From: an uncultured Muribaculaceae bacterium
Lineage (GTDB): Bacteria > Bacteroidota > Bacteroidia > Bacteroidales > Muribaculaceae
NCBI GenBank assembly: GCA_934555895.1
Contig: CAKTFH010000014.1
Span: 1-59,328, forward strand
Direction: 5' to 3'
DNA: 59,328 nucleotides
The translations under genes and the position numbers were made by a program. Positions 26,113 through 34,349 of this stretch are shown one piece after another (the stretch's first letter is position 1; every line of letters begins with the position of its first letter). The notes beneath the pieces were generated by a model. That model was not told where the DNA came from and did not search any database. It saw only the letters and a program-made list of their open reading frames with translations.

Positions 26113-28110
26113 ATGACATACCGTCAGCTTCTGACTAATCTCGCAGCCACGCTATGTGCCATAGCGCTTTCCGCAGCCGAACCTACCGACACCATAACGC
26201 GAAAACTCAGCGTAGTGACGGTGACGGGACGCCGACCACAACAGGAAATCATACCGGCACAGGTGCTCTCGGGCGAAGAACTCCAGCGCCTCAACAGCAA
26301 CAGCATCGCCGACGCATTGCGCTATTTCTCCGGAGTCCAGGTCAAGGACTACGGCGGTGTGGGCGGCATCAAGACAGTCAACATCCGCTCGATGGGCACA
26401 AACCACACCGGAGTGGTCTACGACGGCGTGGAGCTCGGCAACGCCCAGAACGGCCAGATTGACCTCGGCCAGTTCTCGCTCGATAACATCGAGGCGCTGT
26501 CGCTCTACAACGGCCAGAAGAGCGAAATACTGCAGCCCGCAAAGGATTTCGCGTCGGCAGGAACCATCTACATGCGCACCCGCACACCACGTTTCGACGA
26601 ACACGAGACATATCACGCCCGCGGCACGGTACGTACCGGTTCCTTCGACCTCCTCAATCCTTCGGCCCTTTTCGAACTGAAACTTACAGAGCGTCTCAAT
26701 GTATCGCTCAGTGCAGAGTGGGTCAACTCAAGCGGGAAATACAAATTCCGTTACCGTCGTGTGAACCCCGCAGGCGAACTCGCCTACGACACCACTGCAG
26801 TGCGACAGAACGGCGACATCAACGCAACCCGCATAGAGCTCAACCTCAACGGCTCACTGCGCACCGGCAACTGGTCGTTCAAGGCCTACAACTACAACTC
26901 TGAGCGCGGAGTGCCCGGCGCCATCGTCAACAACGTGTGGCGGCGCGGCGAGCGCATCTGGGACACAAATTCCTTCGTACAGGGCCGTTTCACCGGATAT
27001 TACGGCAAGTTCACCACCCTCGCCAATGCAAAATACGCCTTCTACCGCACCCACTATGTGAACAACGACGACAAGCAGGTGAAAATCGACAACCTCTACC
27101 GTCAGCGGGAATTCTACATCTCCTCGGCCAACGAATATGAAATAACACGGTGGTGGAAGGTGTCGGCAAGCTACGACTTCGTGTGGAACACCCTCGACGC
27201 CGACATGTATGGCTTCGCCAAGCCCGACCGTTACTCCAGTTATCTCTCGGCCGCCACAGCACTGTCGCTTGAGCGCTTCAAACTTCAGGCGAGCGCATTG
27301 GGCACATTCATACATGACCGCCTGCAGGGACAGCAGTCTCCGCGCGACAAAAATGTCTTCACTCCGGCGGTCTATGCCTCGGTGAACCCGTTGCGCAACA
27401 GCGACTTCACCATAAGGGCATTCTATAAGCGCTCGTTCAGGATGCCCACCTTCAACGACCTCTATTACGCCGACATGGGCAACTCGCAACTCGACCCCGA
27501 GCGTGTGACACAGTACAACCTCGGCCTCGTCTACGACCACTCCGGCCACGGACTCCTCGCAGCCGCCCGCCTCAGCGCCGATGTCTACTACAACAAGGTG
27601 AAGGATAAAATCGTGGCCTATCCCAAAGGCCAGCAGTTCCGCTGGACCATGCTCAACCTCGGCCTCGTGGACATAAGGGGCGTGGATGTGAGCGGCTTCA
27701 TAAGCCTCAGCCCCGTGCGCGACCTGCTCCTCACACTCAGAGGGCAGTACACATTCCAGCGTGCAATAGACATAACCAGCCCCGCCGACAACTACTATCG
27801 AGACCAGATACCCTACATACCACGCCACTCGGGGGCTGCAGTTTTCAACGCCACATGGCATGGGTGGTGCCTCAACTACTCGTGGATTTATGTGGGAGAA
27901 CGCTACAACCAGCAGGAAAACATACGCTACAACTACACCCAGCCGTGGTACACCTCAGATGTTTCGGTAAGCAGGGATTTCACCCTCGGCCGCTGGTCGC
28001 TGCGCGTGCTTGCCGAAATCAACAATCTGCTCAGCCAGGACTACGATGTAATCATCAACTATCCTATGCCAAAGCGCAACTACCGTTTCACCGTAACCGT
28101 AGAGATATGA
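26113..28110 (+). CDS. btuB: TonB-dependent vitamin B12 receptor, BtuB-like
   Basis: This 665-residue outer-membrane protein starts with a signal peptide (LLTNLAATLCAIALSAAE), followed by a TonB-box-like VVTVTG near residue 32, a plug domain (IADALRYFSGVQVKDYGGVGGIKTVNIRSMG) and a 22-strand barrel ending in KRNYRFTVTVEI. The cobalamin riboswitch just upstream and the BtuG-like gene that overlaps its stop (ATGA, 28107-28110) identify it as a corrinoid receptor. The open frame extends upstream to 26059, inside the riboswitch terminator; the ATG at 26113 follows an AAGGAAA sequence and gives a proper signal peptide. Energy comes from TonB; the inner-membrane BtuCDF genes are not in this window. 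Confidence 0.92.
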   Translation: MTYRQLLTNLAATLCAIALSAAEPTDTITRKLSVVTVTGRRPQQEIIPAQVLSGEELQRLNSNSIADALRYFSGVQVKDYGGVGGIKTVNIRSMGTNHTGVVYDGVELGNAQNGQIDLGQFSLDNIEALSLYNGQKSEILQPAKDFASAGTIYMRTRTPRFDEHETYHARGTVRTGSFDLLNPSALFELKLTERLNVSLSAEWVNSSGKYKFRYRRVNPAGELAYDTTAVRQNGDINATRIELNLNGSLRTGNWSFKAYNYNSERGVPGAIVNNVWRRGERIWDTNSFVQGRFTGYYGKFTTLANAKYAFYRTHYVNNDDKQVKIDNLYRQREFYISSANEYEITRWWKVSASYDFVWNTLDADMYGFAKPDRYSSYLSAATALSLERFKLQASALGTFIHDRLQGQQSPRDKNVFTPAVYASVNPLRNSDFTIRAFYKRSFRMPTFNDLYYADMGNSQLDPERVTQYNLGLVYDHSGHGLLAAARLSADVYYNKVKDKIVAYPKGQQFRWTMLNLGLVDIRGVDVSGFISLSPVRDLLLTLRGQYTFQRAIDITSPADNYYRDQIPYIPRHSGAAVFNATWHGWCLNYSWIYVGERYNQQENIRYNYTQPWYTSDVSVSRDFTLGRWSLRVLAEINNLLSQDYDVIINYPMPKRNYRFTVTVEI

Positions 28111-29276
28111 CAACCTCACTCCGCAAATACAGTTATTTTTTATTATATTTTCTGCCGCTCCTGATGGTGACCACGAGCTGTCGTGAAGACGAGCTCGTGG
28201 TACCGACGGAGTACGACATCATCCCAGAGACTCCGGCAGAGAACACCGCCATCCGCGGTTTCTATCTCGTGAACGAAGGCAACATGGGGTCTAACAAATG
28301 CACTCTCGACTATTTCGACTACTTCACCGGCCTTTATGCGCGCAACTTCTATGCCGAGCGCAACCCCACCGTCATCAAGGAACTCGGCGATGTGGGCAAC
28401 GACATCGGCATCTACGGCTCGAAGCTATATGTGGTGGTCAACTGCTCACATAAAGTGGAGGTAATGGACGCCCGCAGTGGCGTGCGTCTGGGCCAGCTCG
28501 ACATCCCCAACTGCCGCTATGTGCGGTTTCACCGAGGCAAAGCATACGTAAGCTCATATGTAGGCCCGGTGCTCATCGACGCCAATGCTCCCAAGGGCGC
28601 AGTCTACCAGGTCGACACACTCTCGCTCGCCGTCACCGCCAAAGTCTCCGTGGGCTATCAGCCCGAGGAGATGGAGATTGTCGACGACTACATGTATGTG
28701 GCCAACTCCGGAGGTTACCGTGTCCCGAACTACGACAACACCGTGTCGGTCATCCAGATGGTCGACTTCAAGCAGGTACAGCAGATTCCAGTGGGCATAA
28801 ACCTCCACCGCCTCAAGAAAGACCGCTATGGCAAACTTTGGGTGACATCGCGCGGCGACTACGAGTCGCGGCCCTCACGGCTTTATGTCATGGACAAGAA
28901 ACCCGGCTACAATCAGATGGTGGTCACCGACACCATCCCGGTGGCATGCTCCAATATGGCCTTCTTCGGCGACTCGCTCTACTACTACGCCACCGAGTGG
29001 AACAACTACACCGCATCTAACTCCATCAGTTACGGCATCATCGACATCCGCACCAAAAAAGTGGTATCGACTAACTTCATAACCGACGGCACCGAGCGCG
29101 AAATCACCATACCTTACGGCATCGCCATCCACCCCGAGACCGGCGACATCTTCGTGACCGACGCCAAGAATTACGTATCGTCGGGCACGCTCTACTGCTT
29201 CGACCGTCACGGGCGCCGAAAATGGAGTGTGCGCACCGGCGACATTCCCGCTCACATCACATTCCTGCCCCGATGA
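28107..29276 (+). CDS. btuG: BtuG-like surface beta-propeller lipoprotein
   Basis: The 389-residue protein has a lipoprotein signal (FLLYFLPLLMVTTSCRED). The mature part is a YncE/DUF5074-like propeller with repeated blades (GFYLVNEGNMGSNK, YGSKLYVVVNCSHKVEVMDA, DDYMYVANSGGYR, GNIFVTDAKNY-type strands). In Bacteroides thetaiotaomicron the BtuG propeller lipoprotein captures B12 with very high affinity at the cell surface and caps BtuB. Position here, coupled to btuB behind a cobalamin riboswitch, supports the same role. Its start is fixed by the 4-nt overlap with btuB; a longer open frame that begins inside btuB is not used. Sequence identity to known BtuG was not measured. Confidence 0.85.
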   Translation: MTTSLRKYSYFLLYFLPLLMVTTSCREDELVVPTEYDIIPETPAENTAIRGFYLVNEGNMGSNKCTLDYFDYFTGLYARNFYAERNPTVIKELGDVGNDIGIYGSKLYVVVNCSHKVEVMDARSGVRLGQLDIPNCRYVRFHRGKAYVSSYVGPVLIDANAPKGAVYQVDTLSLAVTAKVSVGYQPEEMEIVDDYMYVANSGGYRVPNYDNTVSVIQMVDFKQVQQIPVGINLHRLKKDRYGKLWVTSRGDYESRPSRLYVMDKKPGYNQMVVTDTIPVACSNMAFFGDSLYYYATEWNNYTASNSISYGIIDIRTKKVVSTNFITDGTEREITIPYGIAIHPETGDIFVTDAKNYVSSGTLYCFDRHGRRKWSVRTGDIPAHITFLPR

Positions 29277-30496
29277 AAAGACTTTTACCTGCCATACTGC
29301 CGCTGCTGCTTGTCGCCTGCGACCACGGCATACCGATGGTCAATCTCGGCATCGATGAGGTGTATTACATCTACCGTATGCAGAAGCTTGACCTACACTC
29401 GGCCCTCACCGGCGGCGAATACCGCTGGTATCGGCTTGGCGACGACGGCTCCCGACAGCTTTTAGGCAAAGGACGCGACTACATTTTCCTCGCGCAGAAC
29501 GAGGGCACCTACCGCCTGAATTTCGAGATCATAGACCCGGAGACACCCTACAGTTTCGACTTCACCATCAATGTGGTGCACGAGGAGATAGAATACAGCC
29601 CCTACATCACCCGCGTGTATGAATACTGCCCGGCACCGGGACAGTTCATCAACGAGATGCCGCGGTATGAGAAGGGCGACACCTACGCCGACATACTCAA
29701 AAAAGCCGAGGAGTCGATAAGCGGCACAAACGACATCATGATATCGCTCGGCGGTTACGGAGGCTACGTGGTGTTCGGCTTCGACCACACTGTCATCAAC
29801 GTGCCGGGAGAGAACGACTTCCGCATCTGGGGCAATGCATTCTACGAGCTGCTGCAGCCCGACAAGAAGGGCGGATCGGCCGAGCCTGGAATAGTGTGCG
29901 TCAGCTACGACGCCAACTGCAACGGAGTGCCCGACGACCCGTGGTATGAACTCGCCGGAAGCGAATACCACAAACCCGAAACCGGTCACAACTACACCAT
30001 CACTTACACCCGCCCCGACCCGGATCACACACCGGTGGAAGATGACGAGGGCTTTCTCGACGACCTCGTGTACATACCCTGGAGCGACTCAAACGGCGAC
30101 AGCGGCTACATAGCCAAGAACATATTCCACAACCAGAGCTACTATCCGCTATGGACCGACAGTGACCGGCTCACATTCACCGGCTCCAAATTGGCCCCCA
30201 ACGGCATCGACATCAGCGGCACAGGACGCTACTATGTGCTTTACGCCTACGATTACGGATATGTCGACAATCACCCCAACGAATATGCCGACCTCAATTC
30301 ATTCGACATCTCACGGGCCGTCGACAGCGAGGGGCGTCCTGTGGAGCTGCCCGGCGCCGACTTCATCAAAGTCTACACAGGCCTCAACCAGTATTGCGGC
30401 TGGCTCGGAGAGACATCCACCGAGATAAGCCGCGCGCAGGACCTCCACATCGACCTGCCGCACGTACCGCCTCCCGACCCAATACCAGGACAATAA
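29273..30496 (+). CDS. Surface lipoprotein of the B12 locus
   Basis: This 407-residue protein has a lipoprotein signal (LLPAILPLLLVACDHG). Residues about 30-120 look like a PKD/Ig-like domain (GEYRWYRLGDDGSRQLL...GTYRLNFEIIDPETPYSFDFTI). The main domain contains a calcium-site-like DANCNGVPDDPWYELAGSEY and DSNGDSGYIAKNIF, with several Asp/Asn/Gly loops. Lipoproteins of this kind accompany btuB and btuG in Bacteroidota B12 loci. It overlaps btuG by 4 nt. Direct corrinoid binding or help in receptor assembly are both possible; neither is shown by the sequence. Confidence 0.8.
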   Translation: MKRLLPAILPLLLVACDHGIPMVNLGIDEVYYIYRMQKLDLHSALTGGEYRWYRLGDDGSRQLLGKGRDYIFLAQNEGTYRLNFEIIDPETPYSFDFTINVVHEEIEYSPYITRVYEYCPAPGQFINEMPRYEKGDTYADILKKAEESISGTNDIMISLGGYGGYVVFGFDHTVINVPGENDFRIWGNAFYELLQPDKKGGSAEPGIVCVSYDANCNGVPDDPWYELAGSEYHKPETGHNYTITYTRPDPDHTPVEDDEGFLDDLVYIPWSDSNGDSGYIAKNIFHNQSYYPLWTDSDRLTFTGSKLAPNGIDISGTGRYYVLYAYDYGYVDNHPNEYADLNSFDISRAVDSEGRPVELPGADFIKVYTGLNQYCGWLGETSTEISRAQDLHIDLPHVPPPDPIPGQ

Positions 30497-30527
30497 CTCA
30501 ACTCAACCACATAAAAACAAACCAATC

Positions 30528-33500
30528 ATGAGAAAACAACTTATGACTATCGCTACCCTCGCGACGACGGTGTTCATTCAGGCACAGGCGACCGAGTATG
30601 TCGACTGGGTGGAATGGGACCGCATCGAGCATTGGGCCGGCGACCCCGACGGAGAGCACAAATGCGCTCTCGTCATCGACTTCCAGGATGGTCAGAGCGA
30701 CCAGAGCTATGTGTGGGGATACCGCTGGAACGGCACCAAAACCGGCGAGGACCTTGTGCGCGCCGTGGCCTCACAGAGCAGCATCCTCACCGCAATGATT
30801 CAGTACACCGGCACAATGGGCTCGACACTCAACGCACTTGGCATCAGCGCCAACCGCGAGGAGCTCGACTACCTGTACTACGACTTCGACCGTGCCGCCA
30901 TAGGAGGCGAAGTGTCGTTCGACTATTTCACACCCAACACCTCCATGGGCCAGGACACAGCTCCGGGATACGACACTCCCGACATGTGTGCCGAAGCCAT
31001 AGGCAACGCCCGCGAGACCGGCATCATTGAGCACCCGCTAAACGCTTTTGTCTACGGCTACCCCGCCTACGATTATGACTACTGGCAGCTTGAGGACGGC
31101 TACGCCGACTCTTACGAGTATCGCTGGCGCTCTGGATGGTATGAAGGCTACTGGTCGTACTGGCACGGCCCCAACGACTACGACTACATGAGCTACTCCG
31201 GGCTCGGCATGTCGAGCACCGTGCTCACCGACGGCTGTGTGCAGGCATGGAAATACATCTACCTCAACGGAGGGGGCTACGGCGATGCCGGCGGCGAACT
31301 CGCACAGGAGCTCAACTACGATATGAGCGACTATGGCGAGGCCATGCACGAGGCTCCGGCAGTCGTTCAGCCCGTGAACCAGCAAAATGTAAAATATTGG
31401 GTAGGCAACACCTCCGACGAGAAGGCCGCCACGGTCATCTTCCAGTTCAATGACGGCAAGGGCGCTGACAACATCGTGTACGGCTACCGCTGGACAGGCG
31501 GCTGGGATGACGCCCTCGGCACGGTGCTCGAGAATATCTCCAAGGCCGATCCGCGTCTCACAATAAGCAACAACGGGGGCAATCTCTCCGTTTCGTTCGA
31601 CCTCGACGACGACGGTAAGCTCACCGACGCCGACCATCTCGGCGACACCGAAGGCTATGTGTGGAACTGCTACGTGAAACGCACTGTCGACCCCTCGTTC
31701 AACAAAATAAACTCCGCCCGCTGGCTCAACCCCAACGCGGTGATGATTGTCTCGTGCCAGCCCGCAGATATGGGCACCGTGTCGCTTCCCTATCAGCTGA
31801 TGCGTCCCGCAGTCGACCCCGACATGGCCACAATCAGCGTCCCCGAGCAGATTGACTACACACTCGCCGATGATAACCTCACCATCCCCATGCTCATCGA
31901 AGTACCCGACGGCGGCAAGCTCAGCACCGGATTCACATGGACCAAGCCCGCTTTTGTGAGCACGGTAACCACCTCGTCGAAGACCTACACCGGCACTGTG
32001 ACGGCATATTCAGGGTTCCAGGAAGGTCCCGCCACCCTCAAGGTAAGAGGTTCCTACACACCCGCAGGAGCAAAGGCACAGTATGTCTATTCCAATGAGG
32101 TGACCGTAAACTTCAGCTCACCGGAGCGCCCCATCACTTCGATACACTTTGAGAACGAAGCCGTGAGCGCCCGCCTCAACCATGAAGTGGAGAACAGCCT
32201 TGTGTATGAACCGGCCGACGCCACCTACACAAAAATCAAATATTCCTCATCTGACACCAAAGTAGCCTCGGCTTCGGCCGCCGGTGTGGTGAAAACCACC
32301 AAGACAGCCGGAGAGTCGGTGATTACCGCGGCATACGATTTCAACTCCGATATTACCGCCACATACGCCCTTACCTCGGCGCTGCAGGTGCCGGTAACCG
32401 ACATAACTCTTGAGGGCGCCGACGAGAACAATGTCATCACCCTCACTCCCAAAGAAATGATAGGCATCCTGCCGCAGCCAGTGCCAGCCGACCCCGACAT
32501 CGCCGAGTTCAATGTAACCCTCAGCGGCAACGGCAACGACAAGACCGACTACGTGGCCACCACCTACAAGGTTAGAGTGTGGGACGAGAAGAATGTCATG
32601 TCGCAGTTCTTCGAGCTGTCGGGCCATCGCGTGGGCGAAGCCCTTCTGACTATCGAATCGACCGACGGCTCAGGCGTGAAGAAAGAATTCACCGTCAACA
32701 TTGTGGAGCCCGAGCGCGAACCGGCCATCGACTACAACGAAGGCACCATAATGCTCAACGAGGAATGGTTCGGCCATACCAACGGCGGTCTCAACTGGTA
32801 TTCGCCCGACTATGATGTGACATATCAGGCCTATGAGCGTGAGAACCCAGGCATGTCGTTCGGCTGCACATCGCAATACGGCCTCATCTATGAAGGAAAG
32901 CTCTTCGTAAGTTCCAAGCAGGCCGCTGACAACGGCGACCCGCTCCCCGGCGGCGGCCGTCTGGTAGTTGCCGACGCATCCACACTCAAGCGCCTCGGCT
33001 CCATCGACGACATCAAGATTGAAGGCGAGGCAAAGAGCGGCGACGGCCGTGCGCTCTGCGGCGCCGGCCCCGGCCGCATCTACATGGGCACCCATCAGGG
33101 CATCTACATCATCGACACCGAAAACTTTGCCGTAACCGGCAAAATCTCAGGCTCTGGCGAAGAGGGTACCAACCTCTACAACAGCCAGGTGGGTGACATG
33201 CTGCTCGCCAAGGATAAGGTATTCGCCATATGTCAGAGCAAGGGTGTGCTGATTATCGACACCGCTACCGATGAGGTTGTCAAAGAGATTGCCGATGTCA
33301 ACGTGCAGGGAATCACCCAGTCGGCCGACGGCACCGTGTGGTATGCCACATTCGATGAGAACAAATGCAGCAACTTCGTTGCAATCGATATGAACACTCT
33401 CGAAGAGGTTGACCGCATGACTGTACCAATTGAAATAGGCACTGTATCCTGCGGTTGGGGCGCATGGCGCACCACCCAGTTCACCGGCGCACAGAGCGTC

Positions 33501-34349
33501 AACTCGCTTTTCTTCGCCCCCGGCTCCAACATCGCCAACGGCGGAGGCGGAGTATATTACCGCTACGACATCGACAGCAGGGAATTCAAGTTCATCTGCT
33601 CCATTTCCAATCTCGAGGCCCATACTCCCACCGTCAAGCAGGGCGCCTACGGTTCGATACGTTACGACGACCGCAACGGCTGCCTGCTCATCGGCACCAC
33701 CGAGTTCAAGGCTTCGGGCCACTACCGCTGGAACTGGACTCATGTTGTAGACGCCGAAACAGGCGAATTCGTCAAGACTGTGGAACTGCGTCCCTATTAC
33801 TGGTTCCAGTCAATGCCCATCTTCCCCGACAAATATGAGCCCGAATTCGAAGACCCGGGTGTTATCGTCGTAGACATTAACGACGGAGCCGCCGAAATCG
33901 CCCTAAAGGCCACTGACCGCGACAACAACGACACCAACATCCGATACAGCCTCGTTGCCGACGGAGGCGAAGATGCCGCCAAGATAGCGGAAGTTGCCCT
34001 TGAAGGCGACAAACTCACAATCACTCCGCTCACCACAGGATCGCTCGTGGCAGGTCTCTGTATCGAGTCGAACGGCAAGACTGTCACACGCGCCCTCTCC
34101 ATCGAGGTAAAAGACCGTATGACAGGCATCGACGACATCACCGCCGCTAAATCCATCCACACCGAAAGCCGCAACCTCATCGTCAAAGGCTATAAGGGCA
34201 CAACCTTCAGCATTGTGAACGAGACAGGCGTTGTAGTCGACTCGTTCACAGCCGCCTCCGACAGTCTCGTGCGTCCGCTCTCACTCACTGGCGGCGTCTA
34301 CATCGTAGTGTCCGACAACGGCGAGGCTAAGAAAATCATACTGAAATGA
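30528..34349 (+). CDS. Large secreted protein: duplicated WGYRW domain, Ig-like domains, propeller, sorting domain
   Basis: A signal peptide (MTIATLATTVFIQAQA) precedes two copies of an unnamed domain: residues 46-75 (ALVIDFQDG...YVWGYRWNGTKTGEDLVRA) and 301-340 (ATVIFQFNDG...IVYGYRWTGGWDDALGTVL). Residues about 440-730 hold bacterial Ig-like repeats, including a Big_2-like copy (KIKYSSSDTKVASASAAGVV). From about 735 to 1110 a DUF5074-like propeller follows (GTIMLNEEWFGHTNGG...FGCTSQYG), and residues 1197-1273 look like a type IX-style sorting domain (GGVYIVVSDNGEAKKIILK). It is 31 nt after the surface lipoprotein gene, so riboswitch control should extend to it. A role in corrinoid capture is inferred from the shared propeller and the operon. 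Confidence 0.8.
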   Translation: MRKQLMTIATLATTVFIQAQATEYVDWVEWDRIEHWAGDPDGEHKCALVIDFQDGQSDQSYVWGYRWNGTKTGEDLVRAVASQSSILTAMIQYTGTMGSTLNALGISANREELDYLYYDFDRAAIGGEVSFDYFTPNTSMGQDTAPGYDTPDMCAEAIGNARETGIIEHPLNAFVYGYPAYDYDYWQLEDGYADSYEYRWRSGWYEGYWSYWHGPNDYDYMSYSGLGMSSTVLTDGCVQAWKYIYLNGGGYGDAGGELAQELNYDMSDYGEAMHEAPAVVQPVNQQNVKYWVGNTSDEKAATVIFQFNDGKGADNIVYGYRWTGGWDDALGTVLENISKADPRLTISNNGGNLSVSFDLDDDGKLTDADHLGDTEGYVWNCYVKRTVDPSFNKINSARWLNPNAVMIVSCQPADMGTVSLPYQLMRPAVDPDMATISVPEQIDYTLADDNLTIPMLIEVPDGGKLSTGFTWTKPAFVSTVTTSSKTYTGTVTAYSGFQEGPATLKVRGSYTPAGAKAQYVYSNEVTVNFSSPERPITSIHFENEAVSARLNHEVENSLVYEPADATYTKIKYSSSDTKVASASAAGVVKTTKTAGESVITAAYDFNSDITATYALTSALQVPVTDITLEGADENNVITLTPKEMIGILPQPVPADPDIAEFNVTLSGNGNDKTDYVATTYKVRVWDEKNVMSQFFELSGHRVGEALLTIESTDGSGVKKEFTVNIVEPEREPAIDYNEGTIMLNEEWFGHTNGGLNWYSPDYDVTYQAYERENPGMSFGCTSQYGLIYEGKLFVSSKQAADNGDPLPGGGRLVVADASTLKRLGSIDDIKIEGEAKSGDGRALCGAGPGRIYMGTHQGIYIIDTENFAVTGKISGSGEEGTNLYNSQVGDMLLAKDKVFAICQSKGVLIIDTATDEVVKEIADVNVQGITQSADGTVWYATFDENKCSNFVAIDMNTLEEVDRMTVPIEIGTVSCGWGAWRTTQFTGAQSVNSLFFAPGSNIANGGGGVYYRYDIDSREFKFICSISNLEAHTPTVKQGAYGSIRYDDRNGCLLIGTTEFKASGHYRWNWTHVVDAETGEFVKTVELRPYYWFQSMPIFPDKYEPEFEDPGVIVVDINDGAAEIALKATDRDNNDTNIRYSLVADGGEDAAKIAEVALEGDKLTITPLTTGSLVAGLCIESNGKTVTRALSIEVKDRMTGIDDITAAKSIHTESRNLIVKGYKGTTFSIVNETGVVVDSFTAASDSLVRPLSLTGGVYIVVSDNGEAKKIILK

